DNA of 45,873 bases from CAYUUW01 sp964448005 (GCA_964448005.1 CAYUUW010000005.1:1-45873); one strand, 5' to 3'. Shown: positions 18,501 through 25,007, counted from the stretch's first letter. The notes: generated by a model not told the origin, from the letters alone. Numbers and translations: made by a program.

Positions 18501-18852
18501 CACTCTCCGATTCCCTCAGCGAAATTCCCCGTTGCTCGGCCAGGCCTCCCAGGGCCGAAGGGGAAGCCATAATGATCTTGTCGAGGTCCTTTTCGCCTTC
18601 TTCGCGGAGCTTTTCGGCCACACTCACCAGATTGGATCGCAGGGCATCCCAGCCCGCCCGCTGTTCGCTCAGCGGCTTTTCCGCCTCGAGCAGCGCGATG
18701 GCCACGGAAGCGGAGCTTTCGTATTTCGGAATTTGGCTGAGCTGATCGGCCCGAGCCCTCATTTCCTCGATGCTCAGGGGCTGGTAAGGGTCGCGAAGGG
18801 CTTCGGCATTTTTCCCTTGCGGGCTGCCTGCGGATGGCTTTGGGTTTCCCAT
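12511..18852 (-). CDS. Giant (2113-residue) membrane-associated protein of unknown function
   Basis: One uninterrupted frame. No signal peptide. Two hydrophobic segments near residues 173-190 and 212-228, a further pair near 880-925, and weaker ones near 1430 and 1480. An Ala/Pro-rich acidic linker (about 300-350), a coiled coil at about 1225-1350, and mostly helical, charged sequence elsewhere. A Trp-containing motif (G-E-H-W-R/Q) recurs near 1860 and 1995, in both cases followed by a 'V/T-L/V-A-N-L-I' helix, suggesting an internal repeat. No catalytic motif recognised. It is preceded by an 87-residue gene 6 nt upstream, so the two are probably made together from the promoter at 19143-19171. 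Very long unrecognised proteins are common in CPR genomes. A cell-envelope scaffold or contact-related role is possible but unsupported. Confidence 0.85.
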   Translation of the reverse strand: MGNPKPSAGSPQGKNAEALRDPYQPLSIEEMRARADQLSQIPKYESSASVAIALLEAEKPLSEQRAGWDALRSNLVSVAEKLREEGEKDLDKIIMASPSALGGLAEQRGISLRESESVALQVTNKLMEGQGEMAGILGGEAFWKEILEASQPSGVEKALEWGKGKLEWGKGHPLEFALLVAVGIYGAGMIRDEFLGKGRNSAGNEAWDKKGFKKLGLAIVAMGMIAGYKNRDKLKAALQGWMLKTFGWGDAAAIAEQARKLNALPEAGQEAFAQATQDLPKTPQEAAQAARSLLAQDGKKDPNPEEVAAQLEEWGMTPEEAQAAAGGTAQEKPKAESEEGKKAAPESKGEIVSEDKERISGVVHLFTTMAFIETEYNDCDKELIEAVEMIVGQEDITVQRLQSLVEEHEEADGEGSLYSGSLGLMHLPVINPESRRTQNENLFRLVKRLAFFCKLSPEKEGQSVRDCFLEISKNPTYQMGEAFHNGIASKIDPSNILDTLQNLDYEALNDKAGVEEFRKSMLEALDEKVFNEEELKILNSLDEGGKTGKKDALRLIQLKVMADTRLMKDPAEAVDRAIGNLWEKGEIGKHEEVRGLAIAFISRIQKLSIPLVDKIHQRFSLVGIYGQPDHVKEGLQIDRMEFAHAVELNLASDGINWEEGQESSSHWMKDLALMQVMLRAMERGHRTSYLGQLANAFTREDVMDYTIPGLSQIKPYLEDMETLVTGRGALWMLDTIRFTKGWEKLPSESDAFLEEMANAPFMTLGTEALGGSIEIGTDAFALAFAVLYKMAEKSKDENARENFVDRWMGMDTVDDFIQILSDKHLNPVDSPIHYDLDHPEIMAFQIGHRYIIAKPLNTLQQSLGALAEVEDIQSLPEGILKGAGAWIVSCAPFIAFHSIKNGFFTVGQAYRAGVVYKNFGTVVWEMIKGAGKGLTYPIRAPYRAYQGGRKVMRWTGKAARWANETVRRPGRVIQDTLDWGKAVKRYQVLFPGKNPGRLIQAGPELERLYQLSQRTPSAWQGIGRQFNALTRRIFSPVQSGRELLSDPLGFARSTFVQPSEDLRLAAREAVWGEFDAVRLNSELHNAGSRLRNLYGFTPGEAPFSLVQSDLDPKNAEAIYECYLRNKALAERMGDPAFRAEIEKAAKIVDGKARTEALAQLFEKAGLTKTEANALGRQAIDDAGLLLGKLDDQAKQFSKSFSAPTGAPAPSAPGAPASNPIENAKKLDGLDERLGRNQKAIKDLEAKIAQETDDMERARKVGTRESEGFAQKNEANIKALKGQRDALLQEGVATSRYRDALAASHSEIAQLEAVLGEADAAEKLLAQEIDSAKLANPKRDTDELKKALDILKEMKAEIQIALQEQRAVQVAAQSAAATGRWAKAAEMWGKARAQSAKAAQSLSKGVRVLGEFSKKLAPLKPVVNGVSKLMTVLGTAASAYAAYEAFGRSRETEEFGSLEVAKQEKREGLMYTAEGLSFFAKGGYLVLPVTYGAQELVKRQKETIDMGPADWARSHSYESLLHEFYSTANSASLADAWTAEVGALGEKTFDESVEEGLADKEKIMHRMYKALVAIAGSPQIIQSLNEGKGAEELSGQISTEYGAYHEYFFWNAERWKGADGKVSGNAMSHLTSYAQAREAVADAVQFDALMRIRDAKLAKGEKEWQMGGVNILDAKYTVQGSAKQALSISGFDPMELLGAYRDGLEKGMEEELPETALHQLQKMRAPYLLYLYNQISQNLASAEGLEEADEEKLLLYEQALGHELTANRHAVLGIEAGDPQFFRQALSTPELLRHIGGLEQEASTPYQEYERMHQTLTPAVHALYKAAELFGYRGDETEEGVKAFFSEEAASRHGLYWDGEHWRAQEAGLERDNKMGTALNQETVANLIAFLEENSNDILRHRNTDLFGMAEAGSFQAQVDMLTKALREGLAEGKAMQAARLEANGSDAETLKKQYQEVIEEGVRRPNGWIDLAYRVESESEIRIWRADTKIERRIRKTGEHWQIEDYSHKPLSLAQAVTLANLINSTEGILDKEGHQAGSEKPFAVEDGRIDFDVKGFARPDLSLISEEGMGFYREIGLSLEDAAQALNAWYSSQSILGPLQKLAEQIRSGQAA

Positions 18853-18858
18853 GGGTTT

Positions 18859-19122
18859 TTAGTTTTTTTGCTTTTTCAGATGGCTCAGCTGCTGCCGCAC
18901 GTGGAGCCGCTTGAGGTCTTCGCCAAGAATGGCCTGCTCGGCCTCCGCCAGTTCGCGGCTATCCAAAAAATAGGCCAGCAGGATCCATTGCTCCTTCTCT
19001 TCGTCTGTCAGGAAACCGGCCCGCTTCACGGCGCTTTGGTAGCGGCCCAAGGCCTGGTTCCGCTGGGGATCGTACACAATCATGCCCCTTTTGATCATGG
19101 GGCTGGTCAGGGTCGGAGCCAT
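18859..19122 (-). CDS. Small unidentified protein upstream of the giant gene
   Basis: An 87-residue, charged and mainly helical protein with no membrane segment. The ATG at 19122 is preceded by TTAACCC and sits 20 nt after the -10 box of a good promoter. It ends 6 nt before the giant gene, indicating an operon. No family recognised. It may be a partner of the giant protein. Confidence 0.75.
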   Translation of the reverse strand: MAPTLTSPMIKRGMIVYDPQRNQALGRYQSAVKRAGFLTDEEKEQWILLAYFLDSRELAEAEQAILGEDLKRLHVRQQLSHLKKQKN

Positions 19123-19142
19123 GGAATCGGGTTAATCCCTTT

Positions 19143-19171
19143 ATTCTACAGCAAAAAAGCCCTTTTTTCAA
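19143..19171 (-). promoter_or_regulatory. Promoter of the 87-residue/giant-protein operon
   Basis: Minus strand: -35 TTGAAA (19166-19171), 17-bp spacer, -10 TAGAAT (19143-19148). Confidence 0.65.
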
Positions 19172-19199
19172 GGGGATTGCCTTATTCAAAATCCAAGGC

Positions 19200-19223
19200 A
19201 GCGGTGAGGCATGCCTCACCGCT
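19200..19223. repeat. 24-bp perfect palindrome
   Basis: GCGGTGAGGCA followed directly by its complement TGCCTCACCGC (19201-19222), extended by one A/T pair on each side. With no spacer it reads equally on both strands. It lies just outside the direct repeat at 19231 and could be a dimer-binding site or a hairpin that stabilises transcript ends. Confidence 0.7.
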
Positions 19224-19230
19224 ATCTCTT

Positions 19231-19380
19231 CGAGGCGCGATGAATCGTCGCCCCTACGGATTCAAAATTCCATATTCCAAATTCTGCATTTCAAGGCGGG
19301 ATGAATCCCGCCTCTACGAATTCCAAATTTCCTATTTTCATCCCGCCAATTGCCCCCTCAATTTCTCTAGCCTGTCCTTG
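19231..19380. repeat. Direct repeat copy 1 (distal), includes a displaced valS 3' end
   Basis: About 150 bp, roughly four-fifths identical by eye to 20092-20240. It contains two sub-units, each a hairpin around GATGAATC (for example GGCGGGA-TGAA-TCCCGCC) followed by a CCCCTACG/CTACGAATTC-type tail, and at its right end (about 19350-19380) a copy of the last ~30 bp of valS. The toxin gene stop lies 5 nt further on. It is interpreted as the displaced half of a duplication made when the toxin-antitoxin module was inserted. Confidence 0.75.
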
Positions 19381-19384
19381 CAAT

Positions 19385-19723
19385 TTATTTCGCCCTCAGC
19401 TCTTCCTTGATTTGTTCCACATGCCTCATGATTTCCTTTTTTGAAACCGAATCCAGGTCGGCCTTGGAGTAGAAGGCTAAGGGGGCAACAATCCTGTCGG
19501 CCTCGATCAATAAGATCACCATACGGAAGGCCCCTCTCTTGCCCCTGGGAGCATCATTGGCAGATACCCTTACCTTGTAGGTGCTGGCCCCTAATGGGAT
19601 AGCCTGCCTCTTATCGAAAAACTGCAGGGCTTCAAGCACATCCCCAAGTAAGCCCTTATGCTTCTTTGCGTGCGGCTTGAGCTGCTTTTTGAAATGCTCG
19701 GAAATGTAGAATTGATAGTTCAT
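19385..19723 (-). CDS. RelE/ParE-superfamily toxin
   Basis: A 112-residue basic protein with the RelE fold pattern: an N-terminal 'F-K-K-Q-L-K-P-H-A-K-K-H' helix, an 'S-A-N-D-A-P-R-G-K-R-G-A-F-R-M-V' strand pair, then 'P-L-A-F-Y-S-K-A-D' near the C-terminus, as in mRNA-cleaving or gyrase-targeting RelE/ParE toxins. The ATG overlaps the antitoxin stop as ATGA. Target unknown. The base composition is more AT-rich than the flanking valS and giant gene, consistent with acquisition. Confidence 0.85.
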   Translation of the reverse strand: MNYQFYISEHFKKQLKPHAKKHKGLLGDVLEALQFFDKRQAIPLGASTYKVRVSANDAPRGKRGAFRMVILLIEADRIVAPLAFYSKADLDSVSKKEIMRHVEQIKEELRAK

Positions 19724-19971
19724 TCCAGCAGATCAGCCATTTGAGATTCCAGAGAGCGGAAGGGTTTCTTCTTTGCCTTTTTTTGAATGAGGGATGATAG
19801 TTCCTGGATAGACCTCTCATAACTTATCTCTTCCGAGGATCTCTGATTGGCAATGAAATTTATAGCAAGGAAGCGGAAAAATTCAGCGCGGCTGCTGAAC
19901 CCTAGTTCCTTGACCATTTGGCCGACTTTCTTTTCCAGGGCTTGGGTGATGGTGAAATTGACGACGGACAT
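19720..19971 (-). CDS. Ribbon-helix-helix type antitoxin
   Basis: An 83-residue protein whose N-terminal ~45 residues fit a ribbon-helix-helix DNA-binding domain (a V-V-N-F-T-I-T strand followed by two helices with G-F-S-S-R-A-E-F-F-R between them). The basic C-terminal tail would bind the toxin. It is first in the pair and overlaps the toxin gene by 4 nt. The AT-rich, palindrome-containing promoter region directly upstream is the likely autoregulatory operator. Confidence 0.85.
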   Translation of the reverse strand: MSVVNFTITQALEKKVGQMVKELGFSSRAEFFRFLAINFIANQRSSEEISYERSIQELSSLIQKKAKKKPFRSLESQMADLLE

Positions 19972-19997
19972 ATAATATGAATATTTATTGCATATTA

Positions 19998-20026
19998 AAT
20001 ATATATGAATTGAATATTGAAATCAA
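19998..20026 (-). promoter_or_regulatory. Promoter/operator of the toxin-antitoxin pair
   Basis: Minus strand: -35 TTGATT (20021-20026), 17-bp spacer, -10 TATATT (19998-20003). The whole 19970-20025 stretch is AT-rich with repeated ATTCATAT/ATGAATAT words and a CATAT-A-ATATG palindrome next to the start codon, as expected for an autorepressed toxin-antitoxin operator. Confidence 0.65.
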
Positions 20027-20057
20027 GTGCACTAGTCGACGCAAAAATACCTGGATT

Positions 20058-20075
20058 CCCCGATGTGCATCGGGG
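20058..20075. repeat. 18-bp inverted repeat
   Basis: CCCCGATG-TG-CATCGGGG, between the toxin-antitoxin promoter and direct repeat copy 2. Function unknown. Confidence 0.55.
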
Positions 20076-20091
20076 GAAGGATGCAGGTTGT

Positions 20092-20240
20092 AGTCGCGCG
20101 ATGAATCGCCGACCCTGCAAATTCCAAATCCGATATCCAAAATTCCATATTTCAGGGCGCGATGAATCCCGCCCCTACGAATTCCAAATTTCCTTTTTTC
20201 ATCCCTACATCTGCCCCCTCAATTTTCCCAGCCTATCCTG
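20092..20240. repeat. Direct repeat copy 2 (proximal), contains the intact valS 3' end
   Basis: Partner of 19231-19380 in the same orientation. Its right part is the last ~12 codons and stop of valS. Its left part holds the same hairpin sub-units around GATGAATC followed by CCCTAC/CCCTGC and AATTCCAAATT-type tails. The two copies are offset by about 861 bp and enclose the toxin-antitoxin module. Confidence 0.75.
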
Positions 20241-22890
20241 CGCCTCAGCCAGCTTCTCCCTTTCGGCAGCCACGACGGCTGCCGGGGCGTTCTTCACGAA
20301 CTGCTCGTTGCCCAGCTTGGCTTCCAGCCCTTGGATCTGTCCTTCCAGCACGGCGATCTCCTTGGCCAGGCGGGCCTTTTCCTTTTCGGTGTCGACCAGG
20401 CCTTCCAGCGGGATAAAAATCTCCACGCCCTGAATGACCTCTGTTGCGGCGTTCTCCGGGGCAGCCCCTTCGGCCTGCAGAGTCAGCTCCACGCGGGCGA
20501 GGCGCTCGATTTCTCCGGCGATGGACTCCAGCTCGGACAGATGATTGTGGGCGTAGAGCGTGGCGGGAACCTTGTCGGCGGGGGCGATCTTGCTTTCGGA
20601 GCGCAGGCGGCGGAGGGTGCCGACGATCTCGATCATGCGCTCCAGGGCCGGGTTCTCGCTTTTTTCCTCGCCTGCTTCCGGGTAGGGCTGATGGATCAGC
20701 ATTCCTTCGACGCCGGGGAACTGTTCCCAAATGGCCTCGGTCACGAAAGGAATGAAGGGGTGCATCAGGATCAGGGATTGCCGAAGCACGTGGCAGAGCA
20801 CGGCCAGGTTCTGCTTTTCGCCTTTGCTCAGTTCCAGGTACCAGTCGCAGAAGTCGTTCCAGAAAAAGCCGTAGAGCCCTTCGCTGGCGGCGCCCATCTG
20901 ATACTCGTCCAGGGCCTGGTCGGTCTTTTCGATCAGCCTATTCAGTTTGCCCAGAATCCAGCGGTCGGCTTCGCTGAACTTGGCTTCTTCCAAGGCGGGA
21001 GCGGCCGTGAGCCCCCGCTCTTCCAGCAGGCCCAGCACGAAGCGGCTGGCGTTCCACACCTTGTTGGTGAAATTGCGGCAGCCTTTGATTTTTTCGTCGT
21101 ACAGGCCCATGTCGCTGCCGGGGGCGTTGCCCATCACCAGGCTCAGGCGCAGGGCGTCGGCGCCGTACTTTTCGATCACCTCCAGCGGATCCACGCAGGT
21201 CTTGGGGTCGGATTTGCTCATCTTCTTGCCCTCGCGCGTGCGCACCAGGCCGTGCAGGTACACGGTCTCGAACGGGATCTGCTTGGTCGCGTAGGTGGTC
21301 ATCAGGATCATGCGGGCGACCCAGAAGAAGAGGATGTCGTAGCCGGTTTCGAGCACGTGGGTGGGGTGGAACTTTTGGAAATCCGCGCTCTTCTCCAAAA
21401 GCTGCTCCAGGCTGAGGCTGGGGTCTTGCGCCAGTTCGGGATCGACCAGGGTGCTCCAGGTCCACAGGCCCGAGCTGAACCAAGTGTCGAGGGTGTCTTC
21501 GTCCTGCTGCCACCCCTCGACTTCGCTCGGGGTGACGCCATCCTGAGGTGCGCTCATGCCCACGTGCACCTGCTCGCCTTTGTACCACACGGGAATGCGG
21601 TGCCCCCACCAGATCTGGCGGCTGACGCACCAGTCCTGAAGATTGTTGACCCAGTGGAAATAGGTCTTTTCGAAGCGCTCGGGAAGGATCTGGATCTGCC
21701 GGGATTCGACCACCTGCTGCATCACCTGTTTCAGGCTCATCTTTTGCCCATTATAGTCGACGACTTCCTTGTTCACGTCCACGAACCACTGCAGCTTGGG
21801 CAGGGGCTCGACCTCTTTCTTGGATCGGTACGAAATGGACATTTGCTGCGCATACTTCTTTTCTTCGCGCAATCGCCCGGCCTGGCGCAGCTCCTCCACG
21901 AATTTCTCCCGGGCCTCCTTCGTCCGCAGCCCTGCGTAGCCTTCTATGCCCGCCATGATCCGCCCCTGCTCGTCGATCACCTGAATGGGCTGGGCTTGGA
22001 TCTCGCTCTTGTGCCTTTGCCACAGCTCGTAGTCGGTCTTGCTGTGGTAGGGCGTCACGCCCACCACGCCGCTGCCGAACTCGGCCTCCACATGGTGGTC
22101 GGCGATCACGCTCACGGTGATCTGGGGGCCGTTGGGCCATTGCACGCTGAAATGCTTGCCGATCAGGGGCGCGTAGCGCGCATCGTCCGGATGCACGGCC
22201 AAAGCCGTATCGCCCAGCTTCGTCTCAGGCCGGCTGGTGCTCACCAGCACAGGCTCGCCCCCGGTCTGCTCGGCCGTCAAATACTCAAAGGTGTACAGCA
22301 CGCCTTCCCGCTCCTCGTGCTCCACCTCGTCGTCGGCCAAGGTCGTCTGCAGGGCGGTGTCCCAGTTCACCACTCTTTGCCCACGGTAAATCAGGCCGTC
22401 CTGGTACATCTTCACGAACACTTCGTTCACGCAGCGGTTGAGCGCCGGATCCATGGTGTAGCGCTCGCGGCTCCAGTCGCAGCTGGCGCCCATTTTTCGA
22501 ACCTGGTTGCGAATGGTGTCTTGGCTTTGGGCCACGTAGGCGGCAATGCGGCGCAGCAGCTCGGGTCGGCCCAGGCTGCGGGGGTTGGCGATGCCTTCCT
22601 TCTCGCGGATCTGGCGAATGACCACGCTCTCGGTGGCGATGGCGGCATGGTCGGTGCCGGGCACCCACAGGGCTTCGTAGCCTTTCATGNNNNNNNNNNA
22701 TCATGATGTCCTCCAAGGCGAGCATCACGGCATGCCCGGCATGCAGCACTCCGGTGGCGTTGGGCGGGGGCAGGCTGATGGTGAAGGGCTTCTTGTCGGA
22801 TTTGGCATCGGCGACGAAGGCTTTGGACCCCTCCCATTTCCTGTAGATGCGGTCTTCGTATTTTTTGGCTTCGTAGGCTTTTTCCAACAT
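20205..22890 (-). CDS. valS: Valine-tRNA ligase
   Basis: Class I aminoacyl-tRNA synthetase, about 895 residues. Visible: the ATP-binding signature with HAGH in PPPNATGVLHAGH, the CP1 editing domain, W-F-S-S-G-L-W before the second half of the active site, the KMSKS loop (GKKMSKSDPKT), the anticodon-binding domain, and a C-terminal coiled-coil arm (E-K-E-K-A-R-L-A-K-E-I to the end). A gap of 10 N at 22690-22699 breaks the frame: the N-terminal part (M-L-E-K-A-Y to E-D-I-M) and the rest (M-K-G-Y-E-A-L-W) are in different frames, which a true gap of 12 or 9 bases would restore. The segment between P-V-W-Y-K-G and D-T-W-F-S-S is encoded by a dispersed palindromic repeat and lacks the Cys pairs found there in some ValS. 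The 3' end is duplicated at 19350-19380. Confidence 0.94.
21511..21534. repeat. Dispersed palindromic repeat inside valS
   Basis: CACCCC and GGGGTG flank a TCGACTTCGCTC core, giving a hairpin that is translated in valS as part of D-G-V-T-P-S-E-V-E-G. A related core (TTCGACTGCGCTCAGGG) occurs in the non-coding repeat block near 23040-23055, so the coding copy looks like a member of an interspersed family. Confidence 0.6.
22690..22699. other. Assembly gap (10 N) inside valS
   Basis: Ten N between two valS segments that lie in different frames. By comparison with the usual 'E-D-x-x-x-R-Y-x-R-M-x-G-Y' spacing of ValS, 12 bases are expected, so ten is a placeholder rather than a measured length. 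Confidence 0.9.
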
Positions 22891-22933
22891 CCTGAAAACA
22901 ATTACGAATTACGAGTGAAGAGTTACGAGTTGG

Positions 22934-22962
22934 ATTCTAACACGACCCACTCCGTTCGTCAT
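22934..22962 (-). promoter_or_regulatory. Probable valS promoter
   Basis: Minus strand: -10 TAGAAT (22934-22939) with TGT just upstream (extended -10), and a weak -35 ATGACG (22957-22962) at 17 bp. Leader about 37 nt. Confidence 0.5.
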
Positions 22963-23226
22963 TCCGGACCTCCTCCCGGCCTCCTCCAAAGGAGGAGGGG
23001 GAATGCAGAATGCAGATCCCCCCTGCCCCCCTTTCCCATTCGACTGCGCTCAGGGCAGGAGCAAGGGGGGTTTTCGAAAATCCCCACCCGTCATTCCGTG
23101 CTACGACACGGAATCCACCTAAATGCCGGACCTCCACCCTGCCCTCCTCCGAAGGAGGAGGGGAAATGCGCAACGAAAGACTGAATTCGGCCCCCTCTAA
23201 TTTACGGAAGATGGATGCTTATTTTT

Positions 23227-23235
23227 TGCTATAAT
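23227..23235 (+). promoter_or_regulatory. Extended -10 promoter of the FmdB-like gene
   Basis: TGC directly followed by consensus TATAAT (23230-23235). No convincing -35 box; extended -10 promoters can work without one. Leader about 63 nt. Confidence 0.55.
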
Positions 23236-23304
23236 GCCGCAAGAGAAGTATTTTTTTGATTCCTCACTCCTAACTCGTAATTATTAACTCTTAACTCAAA
23301 AACG

Positions 23305-23637
23305 TTGCCCAACTACAACTTCAAATGCCTCGATTGCGGCCACAAGTTCCAAAAGCTGCTGCCGATGGGCCACCCGGAGCAGAAGTGCCTGGAATGCGGT
23401 CATCCGGAAACGGAAAAATTGCTCACGGCGCCCGGGATCCAGTTCAAAGGTGGTGGATTTTACAAGACGGATAGCAGAACATCCAGTGGTGTTTCCAGTA
23501 GTGACGCCAATCGTGAAGCCGCTAGTGGTGTTTCCAGTGGTGATGCCAGTGGTGGAGTGGAAAAAGAGAAAAAAGCAGAGGCGGCTCCTGCAGCGCCTGG
23601 GGAGGGTAAGGGGGAGGCGAAGAAAAAAACAGAATAA
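23305..23637 (+). CDS. FmdB-family zinc-ribbon protein (TTG start)
   Basis: A 110-residue protein. The N-terminal ~45 residues are a FmdB-type zinc ribbon: M-P-N-Y-N-F-K-C-L-D-C-G-H, then K-C-L-E-C-G-H, giving two CxxC knuckles. The family is widespread and is usually called a putative regulatory protein; its function is poorly defined. The start is TTG, giving the canonical M-P-x-Y beginning. The tail is low-complexity Ser/Gly/Ala/Lys and contains an imperfect 39-bp tandem repeat (about 23485 and 23524). It is followed after 18 nt by the AlbA_2 gene. Confidence 0.88.
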   Translation: MPNYNFKCLDCGHKFQKLLPMGHPEQKCLECGHPETEKLLTAPGIQFKGGGFYKTDSRTSSGVSSSDANREAASGVSSGDASGGVEKEKKAEAAPAAPGEGKGEAKKKTE

Positions 23638-23655
23638 TTTCTTGCCATATATTTT

Positions 23656-24861
23656 ATGAGTATTTTTAGAAAATCGTTTGACGATATTTCCTTCGGAGAT
23701 ATTGAGCTGCTAATTTCAGAAAAAATACCCGAAGGACAAAGCGTTGAATATAAAGAGAGAATTTGGGGGAGGGGTGATGAAGATGTCAGAGAAATGCTTA
23801 AGGATATTTGCTCTATGGCTAATGCTTATGGGGGTTATTTTATAATGGGAATTAAAGAAAATAAGGATAGTATTGCTGAAGAAATATGCAATATTGAGAA
23901 TGCGGAGGACGAGCAAGATAGGATATTTGGCTCTCTTTTAAGCAATACTGAACCAAGAATACCGAGTTTTAACATAAAAGTTTTAGGTAATGGCGAAAAG
24001 AGCGTTTTGGTAATACATATTGCTAGAAGCTTACGGGCACCCCACATGATCACTTTTAAGGGGCTCAATCAATTTTGGATTAGGCATGACAGACAAAAAA
24101 AGAAAATGTCTGTTGAAGAAATTAAGGATAATTTCTTGAAAACCGCCCATTGGTTGGGGGACACAAAATCGTTTTTCAAGAAACAGCATGAGGAAGTTTT
24201 GAGTGAAATTGGGCCAATCCCATATATAGTTTTAGGTGCTTTGCCGTTAGGCTTATTAAATGAGGAGTTTGTGAATATCGGAGATATTAACCTAAGGGAC
24301 AAACTTAAAAAATCGCCTGGTGATCAAGGCGGTGATTGGAATTTTAGCTTCGACAATAGGCCTAAACCAAGTTTTTTTGGAATAAAAATAGGTGGTCAAC
24401 CTGATCCTAGAACCATGGAGCTCCATAGGAATGGCTATTTGGAAGCGAGAGTTATAATAGGCCAAAGGTACCTTGAGCCATTGAGCATGGCTTCAGATAT
24501 TCCTCCTGAAGACAGAGGTATAAAAATTATCCATGGTATTGCAATTGTGAAGGCAATAGACAGCTTCTTAAGGCAGGTCAAAAATTTGAAACAATACTTT
24601 GCTTATGAGGGCCAATATCTAATTACTTTATCCCTTTTTAACATTCAGGGATTTGGCTTAAGAGAATGTAGAATTGGCACTACTGGCTATTACGTGGAAA
24701 GCCTGGGTAAGTGGCATAAGCAAAACCTGGAATTCAAGCCTTTCGTTTTTGAAGATATAATTCCGGGAATAGCTGGGAAAGAAATCTGCGATAGAATTTG
24801 GCAGGCTTTTGGATTTGAATCGACACCTTATTATGAAAACGATGAACTGAAGGGGGTTTAA
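23656..24861 (+). CDS. Schlafen/AlbA_2 (putative DNA-binding, divergent AAA-4) domain protein
   Basis: A 401-residue protein. Residues ~25-145 match the AlbA_2/Schlafen pattern: E-G-Q-S-V-E-Y-K-E-R at the first strand, 'L-K-D-I-C-S-M-A-N-A-Y-G-G-Y-F-I-M-G-I' in the core, then 'V-L-V-I-H-I-A-R-S' and 'F-W-I-R-H'. The rest is unassigned. Such proteins act as regulators, nucleases or defence-linked proteins, so the role is open. The gene is visibly AT-rich and rich in ATA/TTA codons compared with the GC-rich neighbours, strong evidence of recent transfer. It has no clear promoter of its own; a TATATT sits too close to the ATG to be useful. Confidence 0.82.
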   Translation: MSIFRKSFDDISFGDIELLISEKIPEGQSVEYKERIWGRGDEDVREMLKDICSMANAYGGYFIMGIKENKDSIAEEICNIENAEDEQDRIFGSLLSNTEPRIPSFNIKVLGNGEKSVLVIHIARSLRAPHMITFKGLNQFWIRHDRQKKKMSVEEIKDNFLKTAHWLGDTKSFFKKQHEEVLSEIGPIPYIVLGALPLGLLNEEFVNIGDINLRDKLKKSPGDQGGDWNFSFDNRPKPSFFGIKIGGQPDPRTMELHRNGYLEARVIIGQRYLEPLSMASDIPPEDRGIKIIHGIAIVKAIDSFLRQVKNLKQYFAYEGQYLITLSLFNIQGFGLRECRIGTTGYYVESLGKWHKQNLEFKPFVFEDIIPGIAGKEICDRIWQAFGFESTPYYENDELKGV

Positions 24862-24951
24862 AATTCCGCCTTCTATTCAATTATCGAACATCCTGCCCCC
24901 TTGCTCCTACGGCTGAAGCCGAAACAAGCATCTCAGGAAATAAAAAATCTC

Positions 24952-24980
24952 TTGAAAAGTAAACAAATGTTTACTAAAAT
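24952..24980 (+). promoter_or_regulatory. Promoter with palindromic operator for the BRO-type gene
   Basis: -35 TTGAAA (24952-24957) and -10 TAAAAT (24975-24980), separated by exactly 17 bp. The perfect palindrome AGTAAACA-AA-TGTTTACT (24958-24975) fills that spacer completely. This is the classic arrangement of a repressor operator that blocks RNA polymerase. Confidence 0.75.
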
Positions 24981-25007
24981 GAACCCGTAGCACCTAATTT
25001 GAGCCCA

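Larger units (their letters stand above)
22904..23304. repeat. Non-coding repeat mosaic between valS and the FmdB gene
   Basis: About 400 bp with no gene. The two ends carry inverted copies of a low-complexity AATTACGAGT / ACTCGTAATT sequence (22904-22934 and about 23266-23298). Inside are two direct copies (22965-23006 and 23127-23169) of a unit with a CCTCCTCC-aAA/gAA-GGAGGAGG hairpin, and a copy of the TTCGACTGCGCTCAGGG family. The block also holds the divergent valS and FmdB promoters. Confidence 0.65.

Noticed and set aside
20331..22706. A nearly 800-codon open frame antisense to valS
   Set aside because: Mirror of a highly conserved synthetase; no promoter or start context, and its product is rich in His/Gln/Val without any domain.
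20205..22890. valS as a pseudogene
   Set aside because: The only frame break coincides with a run of N whose length is a placeholder; all catalytic motifs are present.
23485..23548. CRISPR-like repeat in the FmdB gene
   Set aside because: Two imperfect coding copies with a 39-bp period; a Ser/Gly tail duplication, not an array.
24861..25007. Small gene between the AlbA_2 and BRO-type genes
   Set aside because: No open frame with a plausible start; the stretch holds a promoter and operator only.
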